From Secundilactobacillus kimchicus JCM 15530 (GTDB taxonomy: Bacteria; Bacillota; Bacilli; Lactobacillales; Lactobacillaceae), in the NCBI RefSeq assembly GCF_001433995.1, contig NZ_AZCX01000003.1, positions 248,001 to 312,000 on the forward strand: a stretch of 64,000 nucleotides of DNA, in the 5' to 3' direction. The notes beneath the pieces were generated by a model, which did not search any database, was not told the DNA's origin, and saw only the letters and a list, made by a program, of their open reading frames with translations. Below are positions 1-10,778 of the stretch, in pieces. Numbering within the stretch: position 1 is the stretch's first letter; each line of letters starts with the position of its first letter. A program made the translations under genes and the position numbers.

Positions 1-80
1 ACACGCCCGACCGGCTAGTTTTAAAAAAATACTCGCCGAAATTAGGCCGTCGGACCGAATTTAAAGAAGTCAAAAAATAG
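1..80 (+). CDS. rpmG: 50S ribosomal protein L33 (bL33), 3' end only
   Basis: The window opens inside this gene. The readable C-terminal 25 residues contain TPDRLVLKKYSPKLGRRTEF and end with lysines before TAG at 78-80, which is the conserved bL33 C-terminus (NTPDRLxLKKYSPKL...). bL33 is a small protein of the large ribosomal subunit. The N-terminus, including any zinc-binding cysteines that would separate the Zn-plus from the Zn-minus paralogue, lies outside the window. A small basic ORF follows after 12 bases and a terminator closes the unit. Confidence 0.9.
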   Translation, partial: TPDRLVLKKYSPKLGRRTEFKEVKK

Positions 81-92
81 GAGGCGCCATCT

Positions 93-215
93 ATGGAAAA
101 AACTGATTTAGCCAGTGCTTACCGCCGTTTAAAGAGTCCTAATCTTCGGACGCGTTCCCGCGCCAAGCGGGTCATCAAAGCCCAGCAAAAAAAGGCCAGT
201 GCTGGTAAGAACTAG
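93..215 (+). CDS. 40-residue basic protein, possible 'putative metal homeostasis protein' family
   Basis: An ATG at 93 follows a good ribosome-binding site (AGGAGG, 79-84) directly after rpmG. The product is 40 residues, starts MEKTDLASAYRRLKSPNLRT and is very rich in Arg and Lys, with no membrane segment. It resembles very short lactobacillar proteins that automatic annotation calls 'putative metal homeostasis protein'; I recall that family from its MEKxDLxxAYRxLKSP start, so the name is tentative and the function unknown. Co-transcription with rpmG is likely because of the 12-base gap and the shared terminator downstream. It could instead be a ribosome-associated micro-protein. Confidence 0.6.
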   Translation: MEKTDLASAYRRLKSPNLRTRSRAKRVIKAQQKKASAGKN

Positions 216-234
216 CCTCTAAGCCACATCTCCA

Positions 235-270
235 TAAGCCCCCCTCAATCAAAGCGTTGAGGGGGGCTTA
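235..270 (+). terminator. Rho-independent terminator after rpmG unit
   Basis: A perfect 14-base stem (TAAGCCCCCCTCAA pairing with TTGAGGGGGGCTTA) surrounds an 8-base loop and is followed by TTTGCG. It ends the rpmG/small-protein transcript. The T-run is short, but the stem is long and GC-rich. Confidence 0.8.
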
Positions 271-709
271 TTTGCGTAGCACTGGGGATGCAAGCACTGC
301 TGGTTTGCCACTCTAATCACCGTCATCCTGGCTTACGGGGTCGGTTTCATCTACGGTCTCTGGGCCCAAGACTACCTAAAAAAAGATTAGCGGCAACTCA
401 TGGCCACCAAATCGATCATCTCCTACTGGTCGATTTTTGATAATGACCATTCAATTAATTGGAAACTGGCTGATCCAAACCTATTAGTCCATTATTCGAG
501 AAATACCGTTGATTTTAACCGCTTAACGCTCGGGTCAAATAAAGCAGCCACAACTAACTAACTCGCACTTAAATCAGCTGTATTTAACGTCCAGCCAAGT
601 CGCTGATACCCGGTTCATTTAATTCGCCCAAAACTCGTTTCGGTTGACTTGTCGCAGTCTTAATGGTTTAATGATTTAAACCAACGAACGAAAGTGAAGT
701 GATGCGCCT
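271..709 (+). other. Gene-poor stretch with a decayed membrane-protein tail
   Basis: There is no complete gene here. An open stretch at 301-390 reads WFATLITVILAYGVGFIYGL followed by a polar KKD end and TAG. It looks like the last transmembrane segment of a membrane protein whose 5' part is missing; there is no start codon in frame and a stop lies at 277-279. A 53-codon ORF at 400-561 has no ribosome-binding site and no recognisable family, and I do not support it as a gene. The region is best read as remnants plus the promoter of the ArsR-type gene. Confidence 0.45.
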
Positions 710-1051
710 TTGACGCCAACGGACTGGACACAACTATGGACCGAATTTACCGCCAGCAAGGACTTTCTAATTGCGCTGGGAGATGAAAAGCGCCAGCAAA
801 TCATCATTGCCTTATTACATCAAGAATCCAGTGAAGGGTTACGGGTTGGCGACTTTCTCAAGATTACCCATCTCTCACGACCGGCTGTGTCCCACCACCT
901 AAAAGTTTTAAAAGATGCCGGCGTTCTCATCGTGCGCAGTGAAGGCACCCGAAACTATTATCAATTGGCCATGCGAACCCCTTTAGAGGGCCTCGTGCAA
1001 CTCTGTCAAACTGTTTTAACCACCCTTGACCTTAAGGAGGCAGCACAATGA
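710..1051 (+). CDS. ArsR-family winged-helix transcriptional regulator
   Basis: A 113-residue protein with a winged-helix fold typical of ArsR/SmtB repressors: an N-terminal helix, then EKRQQIIIALLHQ (about residues 27-39), the recognition helix region LSRPAVSHHLKVLKDAGVL (about 55-73) and the wing RSEGTRNYYQL. There is no CxC metal-binding pair, so a metal sensor role is not indicated. The first in-frame start is TTG at 710 with only a weak upstream purine stretch, so the exact N-terminus is uncertain. The stop overlaps the ATG of the next gene (ATGA, 1048-1051), so the two are translationally coupled and the regulator probably controls its own operon with the DJ-1-like protein. Confidence 0.8.
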   Translation: MTPTDWTQLWTEFTASKDFLIALGDEKRQQIIIALLHQESSEGLRVGDFLKITHLSRPAVSHHLKVLKDAGVLIVRSEGTRNYYQLAMRTPLEGLVQLCQTVLTTLDLKEAAQ

Positions 1052-1737
1052 ATAAAATTTTAGTGGTTTTAACGAATACCACGCAATTTACCAAAAAAGA
1101 CGAAGCCACTGGTTTATGGTTAGGTGAAGCCACCGAATTCGTCGAAGATGTTGAAGCTGCAGGCTATCAAGTCGACTACGTCAGCCCTAAGGGGGGTTAC
1201 GTTCCGCTAGATCCCCGAAGTATGAAATACGCAGACAACACAGCGTTGGCCCGCTATCGGTCCAACGATTTCCAAGACCGGGCGCTCAGCCATTCCCTGA
1301 GTCCCGCCGACATTAATCCTGCTGATTACGTTGCCATTTACTATACTGGCGGGCACGGTGTGATGTTTGACTTTCCAAATGACACTGCCCTCCAAAACAT
1401 TAGCCGTCAGATTTATCAAAATGGCGGCTATCTCACCTCAGTTTGCCACGGGATTGCCGGATTGCTCAATTTAAAGGACGAGGCCGGCCACTACCTGATT
1501 AGTGGTCAAAAAATAACCGGGTTTACAACTAGCGAAGAAGTTTTAAGTGGTAAAACACGGATGGTTCCCTTCCTTAACGAAAAGGTTGCTCGCCAACATG
1601 GCGCCCAATTCTTAAAAAAGCGCGCCTTCAAACCTTATGCGGTGACTGACGGCCAATTCATTACGGGCCAAAACCCTTGGTCACCACACGAAGTGGCCCG
1701 GCAACTAATAACGGCATTAAAGACGCACGCCAACTAA
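1048..1737 (+). CDS. DJ-1/PfpI-family (Hsp31-like) type 1 glutamine amidotransferase-fold protein
   Basis: A 229-residue protein of the DJ-1/PfpI superfamily, Hsp31-like branch. The nucleophile elbow is visible as SVCHGIAGLL (Cys near residue 131), with the conserved glutamate in LGEATEF (near residue 27) and the YYTGGHGVMFDFP loop. Family members act as glyoxalase III, protein deglycase or holding chaperone under electrophile or oxidative stress. It sits in an overlapping two-gene unit behind an ArsR-type regulator, which suggests induction by a reactive small molecule. That assignment is inference from context; the substrate cannot be read from sequence. Confidence 0.85.
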   Translation: MNKILVVLTNTTQFTKKDEATGLWLGEATEFVEDVEAAGYQVDYVSPKGGYVPLDPRSMKYADNTALARYRSNDFQDRALSHSLSPADINPADYVAIYYTGGHGVMFDFPNDTALQNISRQIYQNGGYLTSVCHGIAGLLNLKDEAGHYLISGQKITGFTTSEEVLSGKTRMVPFLNEKVARQHGAQFLKKRAFKPYAVTDGQFITGQNPWSPHEVARQLITALKTHAN

Positions 1738-1747
1738 TTTTAGGTAC

Positions 1748-1787
1748 AAAAAAACGACTACCCGGTGAAAGCCGAGTAGTCGTTTTT
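1748..1787. terminator. Bidirectional terminator between DJ-1-like gene and rpsR
   Basis: A stem AAAACGACTAC / GTAGTCGTTTT with A-runs on one side and T-runs on the other lies between two convergent genes, so it can stop transcription from both directions. Confidence 0.85.
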
Positions 1788-1794
1788 AATAAGC

Positions 1795-2031
1795 TTAGTC
1801 TGCGGAAACGAAAGGCATTAAGCCCATGATCCGTGAACGCTTAATTGCGATTGTTAACTTACGTTGGTTCTTGGCACTAGTACCAGTCACCCGACGTGGC
1901 AAAATCTTGCCCCGTTCTGAAACGAAACGTTCCAATAAGTTAGTATCTTTGTAATCGATGTATTCGATGTGGTTTGCTGCGATGAAGTCGACCTTACGGC
2001 GACGACGACCGCCTCTACGTTGTTGAGCCAT
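1795..2031 (-). CDS. rpsR: 30S ribosomal protein S18 (bS18)
   Basis: A 78-residue protein with the bS18 core: [20 protein letters not shown] and [20 protein letters not shown]. It binds S6 on the platform of the small subunit. It is the last gene of the rpsF-ssb-rpsR operon, 24 bases after ssb, and ends at a bidirectional terminator. The family signature is complete. Confidence 0.98.
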   Translation of the reverse strand: MAQQRRGGRRRRKVDFIAANHIEYIDYKDTNLLERFVSERGKILPRRVTGTSAKNQRKLTIAIKRSRIMGLMPFVSAD

Positions 2032-2055
2032 GATATTCCCTCCAATTCAGTCCGC

Positions 2056-2595
2056 TTAGAACGGTAAATCATCATCTGAGATATCAATTGAATCGCCGTT
2101 ATTAGCGAACGGATCCGCTTGATTATCGTTCGAATTTTGATTATTGTTAGCCGCACCATTGGCGTTTGGATCGCCAAACGGATTATTATTCTGAGGAGCA
2201 CTGCCGTTGCCACCAGCGGGTGCATTGTTGTTGTAGTTATTGTTACTACTACCACTACCGCTATTACTGTTTGCCGACTTGGGCTCCAGTAAAGCGAAGT
2301 TATCAACAACCACCTCAGTGACGTAGACGCGTTGGCCCTGTTGATTTTCGTAATTTCTGGTTTGGATCCGGCCTTCAAGCCCGACTAACGCCCCCTTATG
2401 GGTGAAGTTAGCAAAGTTTTCGGCGGATCGACGCCAAATCACGCAGTTAATAAAGTCCGCTTCACGCTCGTTGTTTTGATTGGTAAATTGCCGATCAACA
2501 GCCAAGGTAAAGTTTCCAACTGCCGCCCCGCTTGGGGTGTAACGCAAATCAACGTCTCTTGTCAGGCGTCCAGTAAGCACTGTTCGGTTGATCAT
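2056..2595 (-). CDS. ssb: Single-stranded DNA-binding protein
   Basis: A 179-residue SSB. The OB-fold occupies about residues 1-105 ([20 protein letters not shown] at the start, [17 protein letters not shown] in the middle). A low-complexity linker rich in Asn, Gly and Ser (about 110-165) leads to the acidic C-terminal tip ISDDDLPF that binds replication and repair partners. It protects ssDNA and recruits PriA, RecG, RecO and others. It sits between rpsF and rpsR, the standard Firmicutes arrangement. The linker includes runs of Asn codons but is otherwise ordinary. Confidence 0.98.
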   Translation of the reverse strand: MINRTVLTGRLTRDVDLRYTPSGAAVGNFTLAVDRQFTNQNNEREADFINCVIWRRSAENFANFTHKGALVGLEGRIQTRNYENQQGQRVYVTEVVVDNFALLEPKSANSNSGSGSSNNNYNNNAPAGGNGSAPQNNNPFGDPNANGAANNNQNSNDNQADPFANNGDSIDISDDDLPF

Positions 2596-2627
2596 ACGAA
2601 CCGCTCCTCTCGTACTGTTCTAAAAAA

Positions 2628-2915
2628 TTAGTCTTCGCGCTTTACGATCATGTGACGTAAGATATCGTCATTGATCTTTGAAAGACGGTCGAATTCGTTC
2701 AACGCTGCATCGTCGTTAGCATTAACGTTAACGATGTGGTAAACACCTTCAGTGTAGCCACCGATTTCGTAAGCGAAACGAAGCTTCTTCCAGTCTTTTG
2801 AATCAATTAATTCTGCACCATTGTCAGTCAAGATCTTGTCGAAACGTTCAACCAATGCTGTTTTAGCAGCATCGTCAAGGTCTGGACGGATGATGTAGGT
2901 AATTTCATACTTCAT
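2628..2915 (-). CDS. rpsF: 30S ribosomal protein S6 (bS6)
   Basis: A 95-residue bS6 starting [20 protein letters not shown], with the family motif [20 protein letters not shown]. The ATG at 2915 is preceded by a strong AAGGAGG on the minus strand. It is first in the rpsF-ssb-rpsR operon and forms the S6:S18 heterodimer. Expression is probably autoregulated through the leader in many bacteria; the leader at 2916-3011 contains CC/GG-rich pairing, but I cannot prove the S6:S18 motif by eye. Confidence 0.97.
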   Translation of the reverse strand: MKYEITYIIRPDLDDAAKTALVERFDKILTDNGAELIDSKDWKKLRFAYEIGGYTEGVYHIVNVNANDDAALNEFDRLSKINDDILRHMIVKRED

Positions 2916-3011
2916 GAAATTTGCACCTCCTTATGGACTTCAGGCCCGCCCCATTTGAATTAGACGAGCAAGGAGAGTCTTCCCAAAATAACGGATTACT
3001 CACAGATAAAC

Positions 3012-3040
3012 ATTTTAACAAAGATTTTCATAAAGTGCAA
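3012..3040 (-). promoter_or_regulatory. Promoter of rpsF-ssb-rpsR
   Basis: Read on the minus strand, TTGCAC (3035-3040) is followed after 17 bases by TAAAAT (3012-3017), a good sigma-A promoter. It leaves a leader of about 90 bases in front of rpsF, long enough for an S6:S18 autoregulatory element. Confidence 0.7.
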
Positions 3041-3084
3041 TGGACTTCCTGACAAGATTTGTTGGTCCGAAATTTACCTACGAA

Positions 3085-3112
3085 AAAAGATGACGGATAT
3101 CGTCATCTTTTT
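3085..3112 (-). terminator. Terminator after gyrA
   Basis: The stem AAAAAGATGACG / CGTCATC with a short loop is followed on the minus strand by a run of T, directly after the gyrA stop codon. Confidence 0.8.
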
Positions 3113-3117
3113 AGATT

Positions 3118-5634
3118 TTATTCTTCTGATTCTGGCTCGTCACCGTCATCCGTTGCAGTGTTCGTATCTGGCGTTGCTTCAGCATCAGCTTCTGGTGCTT
3201 CCTTTTCGACAACTGCCATCGTGGCAACGGTCGATTCATCATCCAGTCGAATCAGGTGAACCCCAAGGGTTGCCCGACCCGTTTCGGAGACGTTTTCAAC
3301 CCCGAACCGAATCATCACACCTTTATCGGTAATCAGCATGATGTCTTCTTCTCCGGTCACGGTCGTCAAACCAGCCAGTGGCCCGTTTTTCTCAGTCACG
3401 TTGATGGTCTTGATTCCCTTACCACCACGTCCTTTAATGGCGTACTCGCTTGCCGGCGTTTGCTTCCCATAACCCTTCTCGGAAATGACAAACACGTTGC
3501 TGTTTGGTGCTAGAACTGCTGCGCCAACCACGTAGTCGTCGTCACGCAACCGAATACCGCGGACCCCGGTAGCTGAACGGCCCATTGACCGGACGTCAGT
3601 TGTTTGGAAACTAGCCGCATACCCGCGGTGCGTCCCGATGATCATGTTTTGTGTATCATCGACGATCGACACGTTCATCACTTCATCGCCCTCTTTAAGG
3701 CTGATGGCTTTAAGCCCGTTACTACGGATATTACTAAATTCCTCGACAGGCGTCCGCTTTACCGTCCCATGAAGGGTGGTAAAGAACAGGTAACGATTCT
3801 GCTCGCTATCTGAATCTGACACATTAATAACGGATTCAACGTGCTCGTCCGAATTGATATTTAGCAAATTGATCACTGGGATTCCCTTAGCTGAACGACC
3901 ATATTCCGGAATCTCGTAGCCCTTCATCCGATAGACCTTACCCGTGTTGGTAAAGAACAGCATCACGTCGTGGGTTGACGTTGAAATCAAGTGTTCGATG
4001 AAGTCATCGTCATGGATTCCCATCCCTTGAATACCACGGCCACCACGATTTTGGGCCTTAAACTCAGTCGTTGGGAGTCGCTTAATGTAGCCGTTATGCG
4101 TCAACGACACAATCACGTCTTCTTCTTCGATCAAGTCTTCGTCTTCCAGACTTAACACTTCCCCGACCATCAACTCAGTCCGGCGATCGTCGCCAAACTT
4201 CTCTTGAATATCCAGCAATTCTTGGTAGATGATACCGTTCATCTTATCCTTACTTGCTAAAATTTCTTGGTATTCTTGAATGGCTTTTTGAAGTTCAGCG
4301 TACTCTTTTTCAACCTTATCACGTTCTAGTCCGGTCAACCGAACGAGTCGCATATCCAAGATTGCTTGGGCTTGCTTATCGGACAACGGGTAGTTATCCA
4401 TGAGTTGTTGTTTCGCAATCTCAGCCGTTTGGGAACTCCGAATAATGCTGATAATTTCATCAATGTGATCAAGCGCAATCTGCAAACCTTCAAGAATGTG
4501 GGCTCGCGCCTTGGCTTTCGCCAGGTCAAACTCGGTCCGTCGCCGGATAACTTCGAGTTGGTGCGCCAGGTAGTACTCCAAGATTTCTTTCAGACTCAAG
4601 ATCTTGGGTGCACCGTTGACGATAGCTAACATGTTGAACCCAAACGACGTCTGCATCAACGTCATCTTGTACAGGTTGTTCAAAATAACTTCGGCACTCG
4701 CATCTCGCCGAACATCGACCACAATCCGCATCCCTTCGCGGTCAGACTCGTCATTGACATCCGTAATGCCTTCGATCCGCTTGTCACGAGCTAATTCAGC
4801 AATGCGCTCAATCAACTTGGCCTTATTGACCATGTATGGAATTTCGGTAGCAACAATGCGTTGCTTGCCATTTTTATCCTCTTCGATATCGACCTTTGCG
4901 CGAAGGGTAATGGTACCCTTCCCCGTGTCATAGGCCTTCCGAATCCCAGACTTACCTAAGACGACCCCACCCGTTGGGAAATCCGGACCTGGTAAGGCTT
5001 CCATCAAGTCTGCCGTCGTGGCCTCCGGGTTATCCATCAAAATGTGAATGGCTGAAATCACTTCCGCCAAATTGTGTGGTGGAATGTTCGTCGCCATCCC
5101 AACGGCAATCCCCGAAGCCCCATTAACGAGCAAATTAGGGAAGCGAGCTGGCAAAACGACGGGTTCTTTTTCGGTGCCATCGTAGTTGTCTTGATAATCA
5201 ATTGTATTTTTATTAATATCACGCAACATCTCAAGCGCAATTTTACTTAACCGAGCCTCGGTATACCGCATTGCGGCCGCGCCATCACCATCGACCGAGC
5301 CGAAGTTCCCATGGCCGTCGACAAGCATGTAGCGGTAACTAAAGTCCTGAGCCATCCGCACCATTGATTCATAGATGGCTGAATCCCCATGGGGGTGGAA
5401 CTTACCCATAACGTCCCCGACGATCCGGGCCGACTTCTTGTACGGCTTATCAGGCGTCACACCCAACTCATTCATCCCATACAAGATCCGCCGGTGAACG
5501 GGCTTCAGCCCATCACGAACGTCTGGCAAGGCCCGCGCCACGATAACGCTCATCGCATAATCAAGAAACGATGACCGCATTGTTTTCGCCAAATCGACAT
5601 CGGTGATGCGACTCGGCAAGTCTTCATTTGCCAA
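3118..5634 (-). CDS. gyrA: DNA gyrase subunit A
   Basis: An 838-residue GyrA. The N-terminal breakage-reunion domain shows [20 protein letters not shown] (residues about 79-98) and the active-site tyrosine in [10 protein letters not shown] (Tyr about 124). The quinolone-determining positions are the wild-type Ser85 and Glu89, so no classic resistance change is present. The C-terminal beta-pinwheel includes the GyrA box [10 protein letters not shown], which distinguishes it from ParC. The protein ends in an unusually acidic tail rich in Asp and Glu. It forms A2B2 gyrase with GyrB and introduces negative supercoils. It is separated from gyrB by 210 bases with a long hairpin. Confidence 0.98.
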   Translation of the reverse strand: MANEDLPSRITDVDLAKTMRSSFLDYAMSVIVARALPDVRDGLKPVHRRILYGMNELGVTPDKPYKKSARIVGDVMGKFHPHGDSAIYESMVRMAQDFSYRYMLVDGHGNFGSVDGDGAAAMRYTEARLSKIALEMLRDINKNTIDYQDNYDGTEKEPVVLPARFPNLLVNGASGIAVGMATNIPPHNLAEVISAIHILMDNPEATTADLMEALPGPDFPTGGVVLGKSGIRKAYDTGKGTITLRAKVDIEEDKNGKQRIVATEIPYMVNKAKLIERIAELARDKRIEGITDVNDESDREGMRIVVDVRRDASAEVILNNLYKMTLMQTSFGFNMLAIVNGAPKILSLKEILEYYLAHQLEVIRRRTEFDLAKAKARAHILEGLQIALDHIDEIISIIRSSQTAEIAKQQLMDNYPLSDKQAQAILDMRLVRLTGLERDKVEKEYAELQKAIQEYQEILASKDKMNGIIYQELLDIQEKFGDDRRTELMVGEVLSLEDEDLIEEEDVIVSLTHNGYIKRLPTTEFKAQNRGGRGIQGMGIHDDDFIEHLISTSTHDVMLFFTNTGKVYRMKGYEIPEYGRSAKGIPVINLLNINSDEHVESVINVSDSDSEQNRYLFFTTLHGTVKRTPVEEFSNIRSNGLKAISLKEGDEVMNVSIVDDTQNMIIGTHRGYAASFQTTDVRSMGRSATGVRGIRLRDDDYVVGAAVLAPNSNVFVISEKGYGKQTPASEYAIKGRGGKGIKTINVTEKNGPLAGLTTVTGEEDIMLITDKGVMIRFGVENVSETGRATLGVHLIRLDDESTVATMAVVEKEAPEADAEATPDTNTATDDGDEPESEE

Positions 5635-5673
5635 ATTATTAACCTCCCAGTTGCCACATTACTGAAACGTGAT

Positions 5674-5808
5674 CGGCGAGACTGCCCCCTACTGTGGCAG
5701 GGAAAAGCCCACAAAATCCTAACTCAGATTTTCTGGTCTTCTCCCTGCCACTCCGGGCGCAACCCGTCTCGTCTCACACTCTTTTTGAATCGTGCTATGC
5801 AAGGCCGA
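5674..5808 (-). other. Nested inverted repeat between gyrB and gyrA
   Basis: The 210-base gyrB-gyrA spacer contains stacked complementary arms: GTGGCAGGGA (5693-5702) with TCCCTGCCAC (5741-5750), inside it AAAATC (5712-5717) with GATTTT (5726-5731), and outside it CGAGAC (5676-5681) with GTCTCG (5766-5771), perhaps also ATCGGC (5671-5676) with GCCGAT (about 5803-5808). No T-run follows in the direction of transcription, so it is not a simple terminator. It may be an RNA-processing or regulatory structure that adjusts the gyrB:gyrA ratio. Confidence 0.6.
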
Positions 5809-5844
5809 TGACTACCGTGGAACCGCCTTGCGACACACGCTTAC

Positions 5845-7797
<1,953 letters not shown>

Positions 7798-7811
7798 TCA
7801 CTCTAATTCCC

Positions 7812-8936
7812 TTACACCTCATCATCGACAGCAATGTGCCCGTCGCTAATGGTCAATATCTTTGGTTGGTGAATCAGCTTTTGGGCAACGCCACTAAGAC
7901 TCGTGGTGGTCAAAAACGTCTGCACCTTATCTTGAATAGCTGTTAACAGGTGTGTTTGGCGCATATCGTCCAATTCGGAAAGCACGTCATCGAGTAACAA
8001 AACCGGATACTCACCGGTCTGATCCTGCATGAGGTCAATTTCGGCCAATTTAACGCTTAACGCTGTTGTCCGCTGCTGGCCCTGCGATCCAAAGGCACTG
8101 ACATCCTTATCGTTGACGATGAACTTTAAATCATCCCGGTGCGGCCCCACCAACGTTGTGCGTTGGTAAAGCTCCTTTTCACGGCGTTCAGAGTACTGGT
8201 TCATTAGCGCCTGATAGACGGTATCAACATCCGTTAAAGTGGCTTCCGGTAAGCTCGTAGCGTACTTAAAGCGCAACGTTTCACGGTGTTGAGAAATTTC
8301 CTCATGGATGCCTCGTGCCCACTGCTCAAGCTGGTTTAACAGCGTCAGCCGGGAAACGACGATCTCCGCACCATACGCAGCTAGTTGATCTGACAAAACG
8401 TCTAATAAGACCATGTCTGACTGTTTTTTTGTTCCTAATTCCTTTAGGTACTTGTTTCGCTGCCGTAAGATGGCCCGGTATTGAGTCAAATTGTACAAGT
8501 ACTTATGACTCATCTGACCAAATTCCATGTCCATAAATCGCCGTCGCCCCTGAGGTGACCCCTTAACTAGGGCTAAGTCCTCAGGCGCAAACAAAATCAC
8601 GTTAAGTTGACCCACGTAATTTGACAGCTTGCCCTGTTCCAAATGATTGACTTTGGCCCGTTTTCCGTGCTTAGACAAGTCCAGTTCCAAGGGCGTTGTG
8701 CCCGCGGCTTTTTCGACCCGCCCCAACACCTGAGCATTGTCAGCTTGCCAGTTAATTAATTCCCGGTCGTTACTCGTTCGGTGCGACCTAGCAAGCGCTA
8801 AAACGTAGATGGCTTCTAACAGATTCGTTTTTCCCTGCGCGTTTTCGCCCAATAAGACGTTAACGCCCGGACCAAATGACACATCTAGCGCTTCATAATT
8901 CCGAAAGTGGCGTAACGATAACTCCGTTAATTTCAT
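7812..8936 (-). CDS. recF: DNA replication and repair protein RecF
   Basis: A 374-residue ABC-type ATPase of the SMC/RecF family: Walker [15 protein letters not shown] (about residues 31-44), signature [20 protein letters not shown] and Walker [15 protein letters not shown]. With RecO and RecR it loads RecA at ssDNA-dsDNA junctions and supports fork restart. It is separated from yaaA by two bases and from gyrB by 26, the standard origin operon order. Confidence 0.97.
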   Translation of the reverse strand: MKLTELSLRHFRNYEALDVSFGPGVNVLLGENAQGKTNLLEAIYVLALARSHRTSNDRELINWQADNAQVLGRVEKAAGTTPLELDLSKHGKRAKVNHLEQGKLSNYVGQLNVILFAPEDLALVKGSPQGRRRFMDMEFGQMSHKYLYNLTQYRAILRQRNKYLKELGTKKQSDMVLLDVLSDQLAAYGAEIVVSRLTLLNQLEQWARGIHEEISQHRETLRFKYATSLPEATLTDVDTVYQALMNQYSERREKELYQRTTLVGPHRDDLKFIVNDKDVSAFGSQGQQRTTALSVKLAEIDLMQDQTGEYPVLLLDDVLSELDDMRQTHLLTAIQDKVQTFLTTTSLSGVAQKLIHQPKILTISDGHIAVDDEV

Positions 8937-8938
8937 GG

Positions 8939-9166
8939 CTAATCAGCCTGATTTGAGCGTATAAAAAATAGCCCTACGTCTTTGACGTCGACCGTATCTC
9001 CTGGATACAATTTGCGCCCACGCCGGTCATCTGGCTCGCTATTCACGTCGACCGCGTGTTCTTTGAGGTACCATTTCGCCTGACCGCCTGAACTGACAAT
9101 GGTTTCTTCCTTGAGAAGTTGGCCCAAAGTCATGTACGGCGAATCGATGAAAACTTCTTTTTTCAC
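8939..9166 (-). CDS. yaaA: S4-domain RNA-binding protein YaaA/YlxH-type (RecF operon)
   Basis: A 75-residue S4-domain protein. The core is [20 protein letters not shown] followed by [19 protein letters not shown], typical of the small RNA-binding protein encoded between dnaN and recF in Firmicutes. The start is a GTG: either 9166 ([10 protein letters not shown]..., with GGTGG just upstream) or 9178. The shorter version fits the family length best. It is proposed to bind rRNA and take part in large-subunit assembly. It is translationally close to recF. Confidence 0.88.
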   Translation of the reverse strand: MKKEVFIDSPYMTLGQLLKEETIVSSGGQAKWYLKEHAVDVNSEPDDRRGRKLYPGDTVDVKDVGLFFIRSNQAD

Positions 9167-9340
9167 GCTTCCACCCACCTTTATTTTCTCTTATAATTAT
9201 ACGCTTTTTAGAGGTAAAAGTATAGTTTGAAATAGAATACAGGCGATTTGAGCCATTTTTAACACTTCTAGGGTGTTCAGTCAGATTAAACGTAAAATCG
9301 CACAGGGGATAAAAATAGCAATTTTCACCAAAAAAGCACA

Positions 9341-9370
9341 AAAAAACGACCATTTTCAAAAAATGGTCGT
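9341..9370 (-). terminator. Terminator after dnaN
   Basis: On the minus strand, ACGACCATTTTTTGAAAATGGTCGT is followed by a run of seven T. It separates dnaA-dnaN transcription from the yaaA-recF-gyrB-gyrA unit, so the latter probably has its own promoter in 9179-9340, where a TATAAT-like box is visible near 9195. Confidence 0.85.
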
Positions 9371-9390
9371 GAGGTCTCGCAAAGTTAGTC

Positions 9391-10530
9391 TTAAAATGTC
9401 CGAACTGGCGTAATCAGTTGAATAAAGTTGGTCTGATCTTCGGTTGGTACCAGCGTAAACGGCCGTAACGCAGAGGTAAACGCAATTCGGATCACCGTCT
9501 GACCAAACGAACGAAGGGCATCCTTCATGTAATCGGGGTTAAATGAAATCTCAAGTGATTCCCCTTCAAAGCCGCTAGCCGCGAGTTCTTCTTCAACGTT
9601 CCCAACGTCTGGCGAGTTCCCAAAAATAGTGGCCGTCTTGCCAGCTGGGTCTAAGGTTAATTTCACCACGTTATTCCGGGACTCATGAGACAGCAACGAA
9701 GCCCGCTCAATTGAAGATAGCAGCGCATGGGCATCGAATTCCACAGTCGTCGTTGATTCGGTTGGAATAAGGCGAGAAGTATCCGGGTAGTTCCCTTCAA
9801 GTAACCGAGAATAAAATAAGCGGTCACCGATGGTAAAGAGCACTTGGTTTTCAGACAAGCGCATCTCAACGTCGGGGTTGTCGTCGCCAATCATCCGTGA
9901 TAGTTCAACTAAACTCTTACCCGGAATGATCACGTCATGATCAGTCGAAGCTGATTCTGGGAGGGTAATGCGGCGTTGGCTTAACCGGTGACTATCCGTG
10001 GCAACGGCCATCAATTCATTACCGCTTAGGGTAAAGTGAACCCCTGTCAAGATTGGTCGACTTTCCTGCGTCGATACCGCAATAACGGTTTGGTTAATCA
10101 ATTCTTTAAAGACGTTTCCGGCTAAGGTAATCGAATCGGTCCCGTCGATTTCAGGTAAGTGGGGGTAGTTATTGGCATCCAATCCATTGATGGTAAACGA
10201 AGCGTTACCTGAAGTAATCTCCGTTTGGAAGCCTTCGGTGACAGCTAACGTTAAGTTGTCTTCTGGCAAGCGCTTAACAATATCACTGAAGAACCGGGCA
10301 GGTAATACAATAGCGCCCATACTTTCTACAGCTAATTGGTTGTCTGGGTTGTCAGCATGGAGAATGGTTTCGATCGAAATATCGGCATCGGAACCCGTTA
10401 ACGTTAACCCAACTTCAGAAGCCACTAACTTGAGACCCGTCAAAATGGGAATCGTGGTTTTTGAAGAAATTGCGCGAGACACGTTGTTAAGTTCCTTAAT
10501 GAACGCTGTACGGTTAATAGTGAATTTCAT
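9391..10530 (-). CDS. dnaN: DNA polymerase III beta subunit (sliding clamp)
   Basis: A 379-residue beta clamp with the family start MKFTINRTAFIKELNNVSRA and three repeated clamp folds; the end LRPFTLVPTEDQTNFIQLIT PVRTF-type tail is typical. An upstream in-frame ATG at 10557 would add nine residues, but only the 10530 start has a ribosome-binding site (AAGGAG) and it matches the family N-terminus. The ring tethers polymerase III to DNA and binds many partners. It lies downstream of dnaA across a spacer rich in DnaA boxes. Confidence 0.97.
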   Translation of the reverse strand: MKFTINRTAFIKELNNVSRAISSKTTIPILTGLKLVASEVGLTLTGSDADISIETILHADNPDNQLAVESMGAIVLPARFFSDIVKRLPEDNLTLAVTEGFQTEITSGNASFTINGLDANNYPHLPEIDGTDSITLAGNVFKELINQTVIAVSTQESRPILTGVHFTLSGNELMAVATDSHRLSQRRITLPESASTDHDVIIPGKSLVELSRMIGDDNPDVEMRLSENQVLFTIGDRLFYSRLLEGNYPDTSRLIPTESTTTVEFDAHALLSSIERASLLSHESRNNVVKLTLDPAGKTATIFGNSPDVGNVEEELAASGFEGESLEISFNPDYMKDALRSFGQTVIRIAFTSALRPFTLVPTEDQTNFIQLITPVRTF

Positions 10531-10599
10531 GTCTGTCTGACACTCCTTATAATCCATAATATAAATAAAGAACAGTAGTCGTAGTAGGGCGGTGGATAC

Positions 10600-10692
10600 T
10601 GTGGATAAGTTAAATGGGCCTTGTTGTCATAAGAGTTATGCACATGTGGATAACCTGTGCATAACTCTTGGAAAAGGTCGTTTTTATCCACA
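10600..10692. promoter_or_regulatory. DnaA-box cluster between dnaA and dnaN
   Basis: Five 9-mers match the DnaA consensus: TGTGGATAA (10600-10608), TTATGCACA (10636-10644), TGTGGATAA (10645-10653), TGTGCATAA (10656-10664) and TTATCCACA (10684-10692). Three of them sit in an inverted repeat with arms AGAGTTATGCACA / TGTGCATAACTCT (10632-10668). This resembles the downstream oriC subregion of Bacillus subtilis and may also repress dnaN. Confidence 0.85.
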
Positions 10693-10730
10693 TCCACCTT
10701 CCTAACCATAATAGCTTACTTGGGTGGTTA

Positions 10731-10777
10731 AAAAAAGTAGCAGGCCAGAATTTTGCAATTCAGCCCACTACTTTTTT
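10731..10777. terminator. Bidirectional terminator after dnaA
   Basis: An imperfect stem AAAAAAGTAG...CTACTTTTTT lies directly after the dnaA stop codon, with T-runs in both directions. Transcription from dnaA into dnaN is therefore at least partly blocked. Confidence 0.75.
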
Positions 10778-10778
10778 C

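Noticed and set aside
1207-1419. 70-codon minus-strand ORF
   Set aside because: It lies within the DJ-1-like gene on the opposite strand and has no site.
1887-2378. 163-codon ORF on the minus strand
   Set aside because: It overlaps ssb and rpsR in another frame; the Thr/Ile-rich translation reflects the ssb linker repeats and is not a protein.
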